64,000 bases of DNA, taken from assembly GCF_018603905.1 (NCBI RefSeq), contig NZ_JAHFZZ010000012.1, positions 62,001-126,000 on the forward strand, given 5' to 3'. Positions 20,508-28,418 of the stretch are shown here, in pieces. Below the pieces are notes generated by a model, which had not been told where the DNA came from, ran no database searches, and worked only from the letters and a program-made list of their open reading frames with translations. This DNA is from Nonomuraea sp. NEAU-A123. Lineage in GTDB: Bacteria; Actinomycetota; Actinomycetes; Streptosporangiales; Streptosporangiaceae. The first letter of the stretch is position 1, and each line of letters starts with the position of its first letter. The position numbers and the translations under genes were made by a program.

Positions 20508-21296
20508 ATGGAGAGCAAGAACCCCGTTTTCAACAGGTCCAGGCAGTCGGCAGGGTGGCAAGGCGCGACGCCGACGCCCGGCCACCTGCAGAACATGTAC
20601 GACTCCCCGTCGTACGCCCCTTCGGCTCCGCCCGCCTACCGGGCGATGACGATCGACGACGTCGTGGTCCGCGGCTTCATGACCCTGGGCACGCTCGTCG
20701 TGACCGCGGCGGCGGCCTGGTATCTCAACGTCTCCCTGGGCGTGGCCATCGGCGCCGCCCTCGTCGCGCTCGTCCTGGGGCTGATCGCCTCCTTCAAGAT
20801 GAGCACCAACCCGGCGTTGATCCTCGGTTACGCGGCGTTCGAAGGGGTCTTCCTCGGCGCGATCAGCAGCGCCTACGAGAACCTCTACAACGGGATCGTG
20901 CTCCAGGCGGTGCTCGGCACCGCGTTCGCTTTCGGCGGAGTCCTGACCGTCTACGCGTTGCGCGTCGTCAGGGTCACGCCGAAGTTCGTCCGGTTCGTGG
21001 TCGCCGCGGGCATCGCGGCCATCGGGCTGATGCTCGTCAACATGATCGCCGGTTTCTTCGTCGCGGGCGGCCTCGGCCTCCGCACCGACTCCCCGCTCGG
21101 CTGGATCTTCAGCATCGCGATGATCCTGCTCGGCTGCTTCTTCCTGCTGCTCGACTTCAACTCGATCGAGGAGGGCGTCCGGCAGGGCGCTCCGGAGAAG
21201 TTCGCCTGGCAGTGCGCCTTCGGGCTCACGCTCAGCCTCGTGTGGATCTACCTCGAGGTGCTCCGGTTCATCAGCATTTTCACTCGTAGCGACTGA
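20508..21296 (+). CDS. Bax inhibitor-1/YccA family membrane protein
   Basis: Integral membrane protein of 262 residues. A soluble 45-residue N-terminus rich in Pro/Ser leads into seven predicted helices (for example VVRGFMTLGTLVVTAAAAWYL, ILGYAAFEGVFLGAISSAYEN, FSIAMILLGCFFLLLDFNSIEEG). The last loop has the acidic DFNSIEEGV segment typical of the YccA/BI-1 branch, where acidic residues may form a pH or calcium gate. Role in bacteria is poorly known; membrane protease regulation or ion leak are suggested for relatives. It starts at ATG 20508 after GGAGG and has its own promoter and terminator. Confidence 0.92.
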   Translation: MESKNPVFNRSRQSAGWQGATPTPGHLQNMYDSPSYAPSAPPAYRAMTIDDVVVRGFMTLGTLVVTAAAAWYLNVSLGVAIGAALVALVLGLIASFKMSTNPALILGYAAFEGVFLGAISSAYENLYNGIVLQAVLGTAFAFGGVLTVYALRVVRVTPKFVRFVVAAGIAAIGLMLVNMIAGFFVAGGLGLRTDSPLGWIFSIAMILLGCFFLLLDFNSIEEGVRQGAPEKFAWQCAFGLTLSLVWIYLEVLRFISIFTRSD

Positions 21297-21309
21297 TCGT
21301 TCGCCTCCT

Positions 21310-21334
21310 GGACCCCGTCGATCCGGCGGGGTCC
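21310..21334 (+). terminator. terminator after Bax-inhibitor-like gene
   Basis: GGACCCCG and CGGGGTCC form an 8-bp stem around a 9-base loop, followed by TTCGCTTT. Confidence 0.72.
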
Positions 21335-21452
21335 TTCGCTTTGCGCGACCGAAAATCTACCCGCCGTCACAAAATGGTCGGAGGTTGGGGCTTGTCATTC
21401 CGGGGGACGTGTTGCAGTGTCGAGCAAAGGACCTTAATCCGTGGAGGTGCCC

Positions 21453-21686
21453 ATGTCCTTGAACCACTCACCGGAGACGCACACGAAGCTCATCGCCAGG
21501 GTCCCAACGATAACGGGACGCGAACTCCCCGAGTGGTTTCAAGCCATCGACAACGGCCCGTCCTTCCTGAGGTGTGACGAGCGGGCCAACTGGCTCGCCG
21601 ACGAGCACGGGCTGACCCATGGCTACGCCGCCGCGATCGTGCACGAACACGAGCGGTTCCGCCATAACCGCACGGGCTTCCTGTAG
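21453..21686 (+). CDS. DUF4287 small protein
   Basis: A 77-residue protein from ATG 21453, preceded by GGAGG at ideal spacing. Family features are THTKLIARVPTITGRELPEW and CDERANWLADEHGLTHGYAA followed by AIVHEHERFR. DUF4287 proteins are small, helical and of unknown function, sometimes fused to DUF5655. It is single and bracketed by hairpins on both sides, so it is probably its own transcription unit. Confidence 0.88.
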   Translation: MSLNHSPETHTKLIARVPTITGRELPEWFQAIDNGPSFLRCDERANWLADEHGLTHGYAAAIVHEHERFRHNRTGFL

Positions 21687-21700
21687 CCCGCACTCCGATC

Positions 21701-21727
21701 CGCGCCCGTGCCTTTGGCACGGGCGCG
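21701..21727 (+). terminator. 12-bp perfect hairpin between DUF4287 and PPOX genes
   Basis: CGCGCCCGTGCC and GGCACGGGCGCG pair perfectly with a TTT loop, 14 bases after the DUF4287 stop. It ends 13 bases before the PPOX start codon, so it may also sit in that gene's leader. No T-tract follows. Confidence 0.65.
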
Positions 21728-21740
21728 TAATCATGTGTAC

Positions 21741-22151
21741 ATGGATCTAGACGAGGCACGCGACTTCCTGCGGCACAACCACCGCGCCATACTCCTCACC
21801 AGGCACGGCGACGGCCGTCCGCAGATGTCCCCGGTGACGGTGGGCGTGGACGACGAGGGCTACCTCGTCATCAGCACCAGGGAGACGGCCGCCAAGACCC
21901 GCAACATCCGCCGCGACAACAGGGTGGCGATCTGTGCCTTCACGGACGCCTTCTACGGGAACTGGATCCAGGTAGAGGGCGAGGCGGAGATCATCTCCCT
22001 CCCGGACGCCATGGATCATCTGATCGCCTACTACCGCGGCATTTCGGGCGAGCATCCGGACTGGCCGGACTACGAGGCGGCGATGATCCGCGACAAGAGG
22101 GTCATCGTCCGGGTGACTCCGGTCAAGGCCGGGCCGGACCGTCACGGGTAG
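21741..22151 (+). CDS. PPOX-class (pyridoxamine 5'-phosphate oxidase-like) F420/flavin enzyme
   Basis: A 136-residue split-beta-barrel protein. It has RAILLTRHGDGRPQMSPVTV at the N-terminus, TRETAAKTRNIRRDNRVAIC with basic residues that usually hold the cofactor phosphate, and NWIQVEGEAEIISLPDAMDH near the middle. Such small actinobacterial PPOX proteins often use F420 rather than FMN, which is inference here. Start ATG 21741 has no ribosome site; the preceding hairpin is very close. It ends in a convergent arrangement with the thiolase gene. Confidence 0.85.
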   Translation: MDLDEARDFLRHNHRAILLTRHGDGRPQMSPVTVGVDDEGYLVISTRETAAKTRNIRRDNRVAICAFTDAFYGNWIQVEGEAEIISLPDAMDHLIAYYRGISGEHPDWPDYEAAMIRDKRVIVRVTPVKAGPDRHG

Positions 22152-22229
22152 GGAAGTCCGAAGAAGACGGCCGCGGACGCGCACGTCACGGCGGGCGGCT
22201 CGCATCGCCGGAGGAGCGTTTCCCTGGAC

Positions 22230-22260
22230 GGGCGCCAACCCCTTATGGCGGTTGGCGCCC
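22230..22260. terminator. bidirectional terminator between convergent PPOX and thiolase genes
   Basis: GGGCGCCAACC and GGTTGGCGCCC pair over 11 bp around a 9-base loop. It lies in the 146-base gap between the two converging stops. The rest of the gap shows nothing else except a weaker CACCGG/CCGGTG pair. Confidence 0.8.
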
Positions 22261-22297
22261 ACCGGGCCGGCCGTAAAGACCGTGAAGCCGGTGAAAA

Positions 22298-23515
22298 CTA
22301 GGAGAGGCGCTCCAGGACCATCGCCATGCCCTGCCCGCCGCCCACGCACATGGTCTCCAAGCCGATCGACTTGTCGTGGTGCCGGAGGCTGTTGATCAGC
22401 GTGGAGGTGATGCGCGCGCCCGTCATGCCGAACGGGTGACCGACGGCGATCGCGCCGCCGTTGACGTTGAGCCGGTCGAGGTCGATGCCCAGATCCCGGT
22501 AGGAAGGGATGACCTGCGCGGCGAACGCCTCGTTGATCTCCACCAGGTCGATGTCGTCGATCGCCATCCCCGCGCGGGCGAGCGCCTGCTTCGACGCCTC
22601 GACCGGGCCGAGGCCCATGATCTCGGGGGACAGGCCCGTGACGCCGGTGGAGACGATGCGCGCCAGCGGTGTGATGCCCAGCTCGGCCGCCCGCGTGTCG
22701 CTCATCACGATGACGGCGGCGGCGCCGTCGTTGAGCGGGCAGCAGTTGCCGGCCGTGACCGTGCCATCGGGGCGGAAGACCGGCTTCAGCCCCGACACCG
22801 CCTCGTACGTGGTCCCGGCCCGCGGGCCGTCGTCCTTGCTGACCACGGTGCCGTCGGGCAGCGTCGCCGGGGTGATGTCCTTCTGCCAGAAGCCGTCGGC
22901 CAGCGCCTTCTCGGCGAGGTTCTGGGAGCGTACGCCGAACTCGTCCTGGTCGTGACGGGTGACGCCCTTGATCTGGGCGAGGTTCTCGGCGGTCTGGCCC
23001 ATCGCGATGTAGATGTCGGGGATCGTGTCGTCCTCGCGCGGGTCGTGCCAACTCCGCCCGCCCTCGCCGAACGCCTTGCTGCGCCCGATGGCGTCGTGGA
23101 AGATCGGGTTCTGGGTGTCGGGCAGCGAGTCGGAGTTGCCCTTGACGAACCGCGACACCATCTCCACGCCCGCGGACACGAACACGTCGCCCTCGCCCGC
23201 CTTGATCGCGTGGAACGCCATCCTGGTGGTCTGCAGCGACGACGAGCAGTAGCGGGTGACGGTGGTGCCCGGCACGCCGTCGAGGCCGAGCATCACCGAG
23301 ACGACGCGGGCCATGTTGAAGCCCTGCTCGCCGCCGGGCAGGCCGCAGCCGAGCATGAGGTCGTCGATCGTCGTGGGGTCGAGCTGCGGGACCTTGGCCA
23401 GCGCGGCCTCGATCATCTGCACGGTGAGGTCGTCGGGACGGATGTCCTTCATCGAACCCTTGAACGCCCGCCCTATGGGTGAGCGCGCGGTAGCGACGAT
23501 CACAGCTTCAGCCAT
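22298..23515 (-). CDS. acetyl-CoA C-acyltransferase (thiolase)
   Basis: Thiolase for beta-oxidation or acetoacetyl-CoA metabolism. The nucleophile Cys lies in VTRYCSSSLQT, the His in NGGAIAVGHPFGMTGAR and the second Cys in ETMCVGGGQGMAM. The protein is 405 residues from ATG 23515, which AGGAGG precedes by 6 bases; ATG 23521 is next to that same AGGAGG with no gap and is unlikely. An AT-rich leader with TATAGT on the minus strand (near 23545) is a probable -10. The next gene on this strand begins far upstream, so it is probably monocistronic. Confidence 0.95.
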   Translation of the reverse strand: MAEAVIVATARSPIGRAFKGSMKDIRPDDLTVQMIEAALAKVPQLDPTTIDDLMLGCGLPGGEQGFNMARVVSVMLGLDGVPGTTVTRYCSSSLQTTRMAFHAIKAGEGDVFVSAGVEMVSRFVKGNSDSLPDTQNPIFHDAIGRSKAFGEGGRSWHDPREDDTIPDIYIAMGQTAENLAQIKGVTRHDQDEFGVRSQNLAEKALADGFWQKDITPATLPDGTVVSKDDGPRAGTTYEAVSGLKPVFRPDGTVTAGNCCPLNDGAAAVIVMSDTRAAELGITPLARIVSTGVTGLSPEIMGLGPVEASKQALARAGMAIDDIDLVEINEAFAAQVIPSYRDLGIDLDRLNVNGGAIAVGHPFGMTGARITSTLINSLRHHDKSIGLETMCVGGGQGMAMVLERLS

Positions 23516-23600
23516 CTTCATCCTCCTGTGTCGGCCTTTAGAACTATATTCCAGTCCTGGCGGCAGAGCACGATGGCCCCTGGGGGTGTGGCCCGGGTCG

Positions 23601-24944
23601 TCAGCCGTACATGCCCGGCGCCGTGGCCGTGCCGTCGTTGACGGCGTGGACGCCGCCCTTCTCGTCACGCCAGAGGCGCCAGCCGTTCTGGCTGCCGGTG
23701 AACCAGGGGGGCGGTGCGGCCGAGGTCGCGAGCCGTTTGCCGGTCGACAGGTCGTACTCGCAGATGGCGGCTATCGAGTAGAAGCCGGGGGCCTGGGCGC
23801 GGAGCGGGAGCGGCTTGGGGTCGGTGACGCAGAAGGACCAGCCGCGCTGGCTCTCGACCGGAACCGAGGCGCCCGTCGTCAGGTCGAAGGCGGCGCCCTT
23901 GGCGTCGTGCTTGAGGAAGCCCAGCTTCTCCATGCGGTCGGGGAAGGCCAGCCACCAGCCGGAGCCGGGCACCTCGGAGGCGGCGATCTGGCCGACGACC
24001 CGGCCGCTCTCCGAGTCGAGCCGGGCGAAGCCGCCGTAGGTGCCCTGCTGGTCGACCGGCCGCACGACGGGGGCGTATCCGGGGCTGCCGCTGGGGTAGA
24101 CGCGGACGACCGAGGGGCGCATCCAGTTGATCGTGCCGTCGCCGATCTTGACGGAGAACAGGCCGAACGTGGAGACCTTCTTCGTCTGCGGGTTCGTGTA
24201 GGGGGCGACGTAGCCGATCAGGTTGTCGCTCGTCGAGCCGAAGGCCCACCCGCCCGACATGTCGATGCCGGGGCCGAGCGCCTGCTCGATCGGCTGCTGC
24301 CACTGCAGCTTGCCGGTCTTGAGCTCGTACGACTCGATCATGGGGTTGGAGGCCAGGCGGAGCAGCAGCACCCGGTCGGCGTCGGACCACTCGACCTCGG
24401 CGATGCCGGGCAGCTTCCACAGTTGCTTGCCGGTGGCCGGGTCGAGCACCACCACGCGGGCGCTGGAGAGCGCGGTGTGCTCCGACAGGCAGATGTAGGA
24501 CCCGCAGCGCTGGGGGCCGAACGTCGAATGCACGGGCCGCGTCCACTTCTGCGTGCCGGTGCGCGCGTCGCGGGCGACGAGGGCGGCGTTCCAGCGGCCC
24601 TTCTTGATCGGGTCGATCGCCACGACCACGGCCTGGCCGGGGGCCGTCTCGACGATGGCGGGCGCGGAGACGCCCATGCCGGGCAATCTGCCCACCATGG
24701 TGGCCGGCTGGGCCCAGAGCTTGTTGCCGTGGGCGAGGTCGACGGCGACGGTCTCCAGCGTGCCGTCGGGCTTCATGGAGGTGGTCGTGACGACCCCGCC
24801 TGCGGCCGCCATCCGGCTGACCGCGTCGATCTCGGAGTTGTGCCAGGTCGGGAAGACCGCCGTGGCCGCGCCGCTGTCGGAACAGCCGGCCAGGGCCAGG
24901 ATTCCGGCGAGTGTGAGGGCGGCGTTCGCGAGGGGCCGGAGCAC
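23601..24944 (-). CDS. PQQ-like beta-propeller lipoprotein
   Basis: Secreted lipoprotein of 447 residues from GTG 24944 (GGAG 10 bases upstream). The signal ends ILALAGC. The mature chain is a PQQ-type propeller: repeated blades of the form VAVDLAHGNKLWAQP, LVARDARTGTQKWTRP, VVLDPATGKQLWKLP, YELKTGKLQWQQP and RLDSESGRVVGQ. There is no quinoprotein catalytic triad, so it is a binding or scaffold protein rather than a dehydrogenase. It lies 59 bases downstream of the SGNH hydrolase on the same strand, possibly in one operon. Ligand unknown. Confidence 0.85.
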   Translation of the reverse strand: MLRPLANAALTLAGILALAGCSDSGAATAVFPTWHNSEIDAVSRMAAAGGVVTTTSMKPDGTLETVAVDLAHGNKLWAQPATMVGRLPGMGVSAPAIVETAPGQAVVVAIDPIKKGRWNAALVARDARTGTQKWTRPVHSTFGPQRCGSYICLSEHTALSSARVVVLDPATGKQLWKLPGIAEVEWSDADRVLLLRLASNPMIESYELKTGKLQWQQPIEQALGPGIDMSGGWAFGSTSDNLIGYVAPYTNPQTKKVSTFGLFSVKIGDGTINWMRPSVVRVYPSGSPGYAPVVRPVDQQGTYGGFARLDSESGRVVGQIAASEVPGSGWWLAFPDRMEKLGFLKHDAKGAAFDLTTGASVPVESQRGWSFCVTDPKPLPLRAQAPGFYSIAAICEYDLSTGKRLATSAAPPPWFTGSQNGWRLWRDEKGGVHAVNDGTATAPGMYG

Positions 24945-25003
24945 GAGCAATCCACTCCAAAGGGGACGAGGAGTGACGGCTCCGGCTCGGAGGGTGACCG
25001 GGG

Positions 25004-25987
25004 TCAGGCGTCGTTGAGCGTCTCCCCCAGCCGGCGGCGGAACAACGTCACCCACTTGCCGTGGGGACCCGTCGCCCGCCCGGCGACCCGGGTCGCGGAG
25101 ACCTCGGTGCCGGACTCCTCCGCGGCCGTAGCCGCCGCAAGGTAAATCGGTTGCAATCCTTCGCCGCGCGCGGGTCTCGGCTCAGGCCACAACCTCAACG
25201 CAGCGCATACAGAAGGTAGCACTGCGTAAGCTGCCTGCGCGTAACCTCGGGCAGATGGATGGAAACGATCCGGTCCGAACATTTCGCCGGGGTTTGTGGC
25301 GAATTCCGGCCCCAGGACGTCGGCGAACGCGACCGTACGCCCGCCCGCGTCGACCACCGCGACCGTCTGCGCCGCGGCCAGCTGGCGGCTCCAGCGCCGC
25401 GTCACCCAGCGCAGCGGCTGCGCGATGGGCCGTACCGTGCCGAGGTCGGGACAGGTGCCCACGACCACCTCGGCGCCCGCCTCGCGCAGCCGCCGCACGG
25501 CCTTGCTCAGGTGCCGTACGGCCGCCGCCGGCGGGGTCTGGGTGGTGACGTCGTTCGCGCCGACGAAGATGACGGCCAGGTCGGGCTCCGCTTTGAGTGC
25601 CCGGTCGACCTGGCCGCCGAGCTCGGCCGACGGGGCTCCCGACTTGCCGACCACGTGGAGGCGTACCGGGCGTTCGGCCACGGAGGCCAGGCCGTGCGCG
25701 AGCAGTACTCCGGGCGTCCTGGCCGGGTCGGTCATCCCCAGGCCGACGGAGAGGGAATCGCCCAGCAGGACCATGGTGATCGGGGTGCCGGAGAAGTCGC
25801 CGTAGACGCCGTCGGACGGCGGTCCCTCCATGCCGTGCGGCCGGCCGATCACCTTTCTGGCCAGCAGGCTCTCGGCGATCAGGAGGCCGTACGCGGTGGC
25901 CCCGAGAGCCGTCAGGCCGCCGCCTCCGAGTGCCGCCGCCGTCGCGATCTTGCGCGCCGCGCGCGCCGTGCCCGGTGCCCAGACCAC
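25004..25987 (-). CDS. SGNH/GDSL family esterase
   Basis: Hydrolase of 327 residues from GTG 25987 with GGGAG upstream. Residues 15–40 form a hydrophobic N-terminal segment (AALGGGGLTALGATAYGLLIA), so it is membrane-anchored or exported. The four SGNH blocks are present: LLGDSLSVGLG with the nucleophile Ser, a Gly in VVGKSGAPSAELGG, VGANDVTT with the Asn, and PDRFHPSARGYAQ with Asp and His. Substrate cannot be told; acetylated glycans or lipids are usual. It is divergent from cystathionine beta-synthase. Confidence 0.92.
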   Translation of the reverse strand: MVWAPGTARAARKIATAAALGGGGLTALGATAYGLLIAESLLARKVIGRPHGMEGPPSDGVYGDFSGTPITMVLLGDSLSVGLGMTDPARTPGVLLAHGLASVAERPVRLHVVGKSGAPSAELGGQVDRALKAEPDLAVIFVGANDVTTQTPPAAAVRHLSKAVRRLREAGAEVVVGTCPDLGTVRPIAQPLRWVTRRWSRQLAAAQTVAVVDAGGRTVAFADVLGPEFATNPGEMFGPDRFHPSARGYAQAAYAVLPSVCAALRLWPEPRPARGEGLQPIYLAAATAAEESGTEVSATRVAGRATGPHGKWVTLFRRRLGETLNDA

Positions 25988-26116
25988 GTACGTTGCTCCC
26001 TTCGACCGAACTCGGCGGTAGCGTTTGCTTGAAAACTAGCCGAGCGCTCGCCACCCCCACGGGATCTCGGCCTTCGGCAAGCTGACCAAGCTTTGGCAAA
26101 GAAGGTGAACACCTCG

Positions 26117-27487
26117 GTGCGCGTTTACGATTCCCTGGTCGAGCTGATGGGCAACACCCCGCTCGTCAGGATGCACAAGGTCTCCGCTGGCCTGCCCGCC
26201 CAGGTGCTCGCCAAAGTCGAGTACTTCAACCCGGGCGGCTCGGTCAAGGACCGCATCGCGGTCCGCATGATCGACGCGGCGGAGGCGTCGGGGGAGCTGC
26301 GGCCCGGTGGCGTGATCGTCGAGCCGACGTCCGGCAACACCGGCGTGGGCCTGGCTCTCGTGGCCCAGCAGCGGGGCTACAAATGCTTGTTCGTGGTGCC
26401 CGACAAGGTGGCCCAGGACAAGATCGCGGTGCTGCGCGCCTATGGCGCCGACGTCGTGGTCTGCCCGACCGCCGTGTCGCCCGATCACCCCGACTCCTAC
26501 TACTCGGTTTCCGACCGGCTGGCCCGCGAGGTGCCCAACGCCTGGAAGCCCGACCAATACTCCAACGTCAACAACCCCGACTCCCACTACTACTCGACCG
26601 GTCCCGAGGTGTGGGAGCAGACCGAGGGCAGGATCACCCACTTCGTGGCGGGCATCGGCACCGGGGGCACGATCAGCGGCACCGGCCGCTACCTCAAAGA
26701 GGTCTCCCAGGGCCGCGTGAAGATCATCGGGGCTGACCCGGAGGGCTCCGTCTACTCGGGCGGTTCCGGCCGGCCGTATCTCGTGGAGGGCGTCGGCGAG
26801 GACATCTGGCCGGCCACCTACGACACGAAGATCTGCGACGAGATCATCGCGGTGTCCGACAAGGACTCGTTCAACATGACCCGACGGCTCGCCCGCGAAG
26901 AGGGCCTGCTGGTCGGCGGTTCGTGCGGGATGGCCGTGGTGGCGGCGCTGGAGGTGGCGGCCAAGGCGGGGCCCGACGACGTGGTGGTCGTCCTCCTGCC
27001 CGACGGCGGGCGCGGCTACCTGTCCAAGATCTTCAACGACGACTGGATGGCCGACTACGGCTTCCTGACCACCTCGTCCGAGGAGGGCCTGGTGCGTGAC
27101 GTACTGGCTCGCAAGGGGGCGGGCCTGCCGGAGTTCGTGCACGTGCACCCGCACGAGTCGGTCGGCACGGCCATCGCCATCATGCGCGAATACTCCGTCT
27201 CGCAGCTCCCGGTGATGAAGGAGGAGCCGCCGGTCATGGCGGCCGAGGTGGTCGGCTCCATCGTCGAGCGCGACCTGCTCGAAGCCCTCTACCGCGGCCG
27301 GCTCTCCTCCGAGGACACGATCGCCGAGCACATGTCGTCGCCGCTGCCGATGATCGGCAGCGGCGAATCGGTGGCGCGCGCGGTGGAGGCGCTGGAGAAG
27401 GCGGACGCCGCCGTGGTGCTCGAAGACGGCAAGCCCGCCGGGCTACTGACCCGCCAGGATCTGCTCGCCTTCCTCGCCAACCACTAG
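26117..27487 (+). CDS. cbs: cystathionine beta-synthase
   Basis: PLP enzyme joining serine and homocysteine in reverse transsulfuration. From GTG 26117 (AAGGTG 9 bases upstream) it is 456 residues; an earlier TTG at 26093 is possible. Lys44 in NPGGSVKDR binds PLP, SGNTGVGLA is the phosphate-loop region and GTGGTISGTG closes it. A C-terminal pair of CBS domains (from about residue 330; HESVGTAIAIMREYSVSQLP and the second near SSPLPMIGSGESVARA) would sense an adenosyl ligand such as SAM. It pairs functionally with metB 6 kb away. Confidence 0.94.
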   Translation: MRVYDSLVELMGNTPLVRMHKVSAGLPAQVLAKVEYFNPGGSVKDRIAVRMIDAAEASGELRPGGVIVEPTSGNTGVGLALVAQQRGYKCLFVVPDKVAQDKIAVLRAYGADVVVCPTAVSPDHPDSYYSVSDRLAREVPNAWKPDQYSNVNNPDSHYYSTGPEVWEQTEGRITHFVAGIGTGGTISGTGRYLKEVSQGRVKIIGADPEGSVYSGGSGRPYLVEGVGEDIWPATYDTKICDEIIAVSDKDSFNMTRRLAREEGLLVGGSCGMAVVAALEVAAKAGPDDVVVVLLPDGGRGYLSKIFNDDWMADYGFLTTSSEEGLVRDVLARKGAGLPEFVHVHPHESVGTAIAIMREYSVSQLPVMKEEPPVMAAEVVGSIVERDLLEALYRGRLSSEDTIAEHMSSPLPMIGSGESVARAVEALEKADAAVVLEDGKPAGLLTRQDLLAFLANH

Positions 27488-27494
27488 GGCACCA

Positions 27495-28352
27495 CTAGGG
27501 CTTCCTGATCGACTCGATCACGGTGCCGAGCCCCTCCAGGCCGCGCCCTTCGGCGTCGGCGCGCTCGAACAGTTCCTTGAGCGCGTTCGGCACCGTGATC
27601 TCCAGCCCGGCGTCCTTCAGCGCGTGGACGGCGTGGCCCAGGCCGACCGCCTGCATGTGCAGGGAGTTCAGCTCGCCCGGGTACACCCCGGCCTCGACCT
27701 CCTCGGCCAGGATCTTGGCGAACCCCATCGGCCCGTCGCCCCCGAGCTGCGTGAACGTCTCCCTGGCGAACGGCAGGAAGTCCCCGGGCGTCACCCCCGC
27801 CGTGCCGAGCAGCGCGAGCGCGTGCATGTAGCTGGTCAGGCTGGACCAGAAGATCAGCAACTGCGCCTGGTAGTACATCATCGCCAGGCCCTGGTCCTCG
27901 CCCACGTACGTGATCGTGGCCAGCGCCTTGAGCGTCTCCGCGTGCCGGTCGACGACGTCCTTGGGGCCGCTGTAGAAGGTGTACGCCATGGGCAGGCCGA
28001 TGCCGGGCGGCGGCACCATGATCCCTCCGGTGACGAGCGTGCCGCCCCGCCCGGCCACCCACCGCGCCGCCGCGCGCAGCTCCTCCGGGGTGCCGGAGCT
28101 GAGATTGACCAGCACCTTCCCGTCCAGCCGCGCGTCGCCCAAGCTGTCGTACATGGCCTGGTAGCCGACCTGGCTGATGACCAGCAACTCGCCTTCGGCC
28201 GCTTCGGCCGCCCGCCGGGCGCCCCTGGTCACCAGGGGCTCTGTCTTGCTCGCCGTACGGTTCCACACGGTCACCTCGTGGCCCGCCGCGAGGAACGTCT
28301 CCGCCATCTTCGACCCCATCGGGCCCATTCCGATCACTGTCACTCGACTCAT
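27495..28352 (-). CDS. NADPH-dependent imine-reductase-like oxidoreductase
   Basis: A 285-residue enzyme of the 6-phosphogluconate/3-hydroxyisobutyrate dehydrogenase superfamily. The N-terminal Rossmann motif is VTVIGMGPMGSKMAE with the cofactor-discriminating VWNRTASKTEPL. The strand VTGGIMVPPPGIGLP and the long interdomain helix EDQGLAMMYYQAQLLIFWS match the imine reductase (IRED) branch better than hydroxyisobutyrate dehydrogenases, which carry a catalytic Lys here. Start ATG 28352 has AAGGTG at 8 bases; an ATG 9 bases further upstream is possible. It diverges from the AfsR-type regulator and converges with CBS. Confidence 0.85.
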   Translation of the reverse strand: MSRVTVIGMGPMGSKMAETFLAAGHEVTVWNRTASKTEPLVTRGARRAAEAAEGELLVISQVGYQAMYDSLGDARLDGKVLVNLSSGTPEELRAAARWVAGRGGTLVTGGIMVPPPGIGLPMAYTFYSGPKDVVDRHAETLKALATITYVGEDQGLAMMYYQAQLLIFWSSLTSYMHALALLGTAGVTPGDFLPFARETFTQLGGDGPMGFAKILAEEVEAGVYPGELNSLHMQAVGLGHAVHALKDAGLEITVPNALKELFERADAEGRGLEGLGTVIESIRKP

Positions 28353-28418
28353 GACCCACACCTTCGGGTGTCCCCCTACGGAAATCCTTCCGCCTCGCTA
28401 CGGGTTGTCCCTGACGTG

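Noticed and set aside
23539..23553. TAGAACTATATTCCA before the thiolase gene as a KstR-like operator
   Set aside because: Arms match only partly (TAGAAC against TGGAAT) and the spacer is wrong for KstR; it more likely just contains the -10 region.
23256..25145. 629-codon plus-strand frame opposite thiolase and PQQ-like genes
   Set aside because: Covers two strand-opposite genes with known motifs; no ribosome site or family features of its own.
25988..26116. SAM-sensing riboswitch upstream of cystathionine beta-synthase
   Set aside because: No kink-turn, P1 stem or conserved core could be found; only a short leader with an AAGGTG ribosome site is present.
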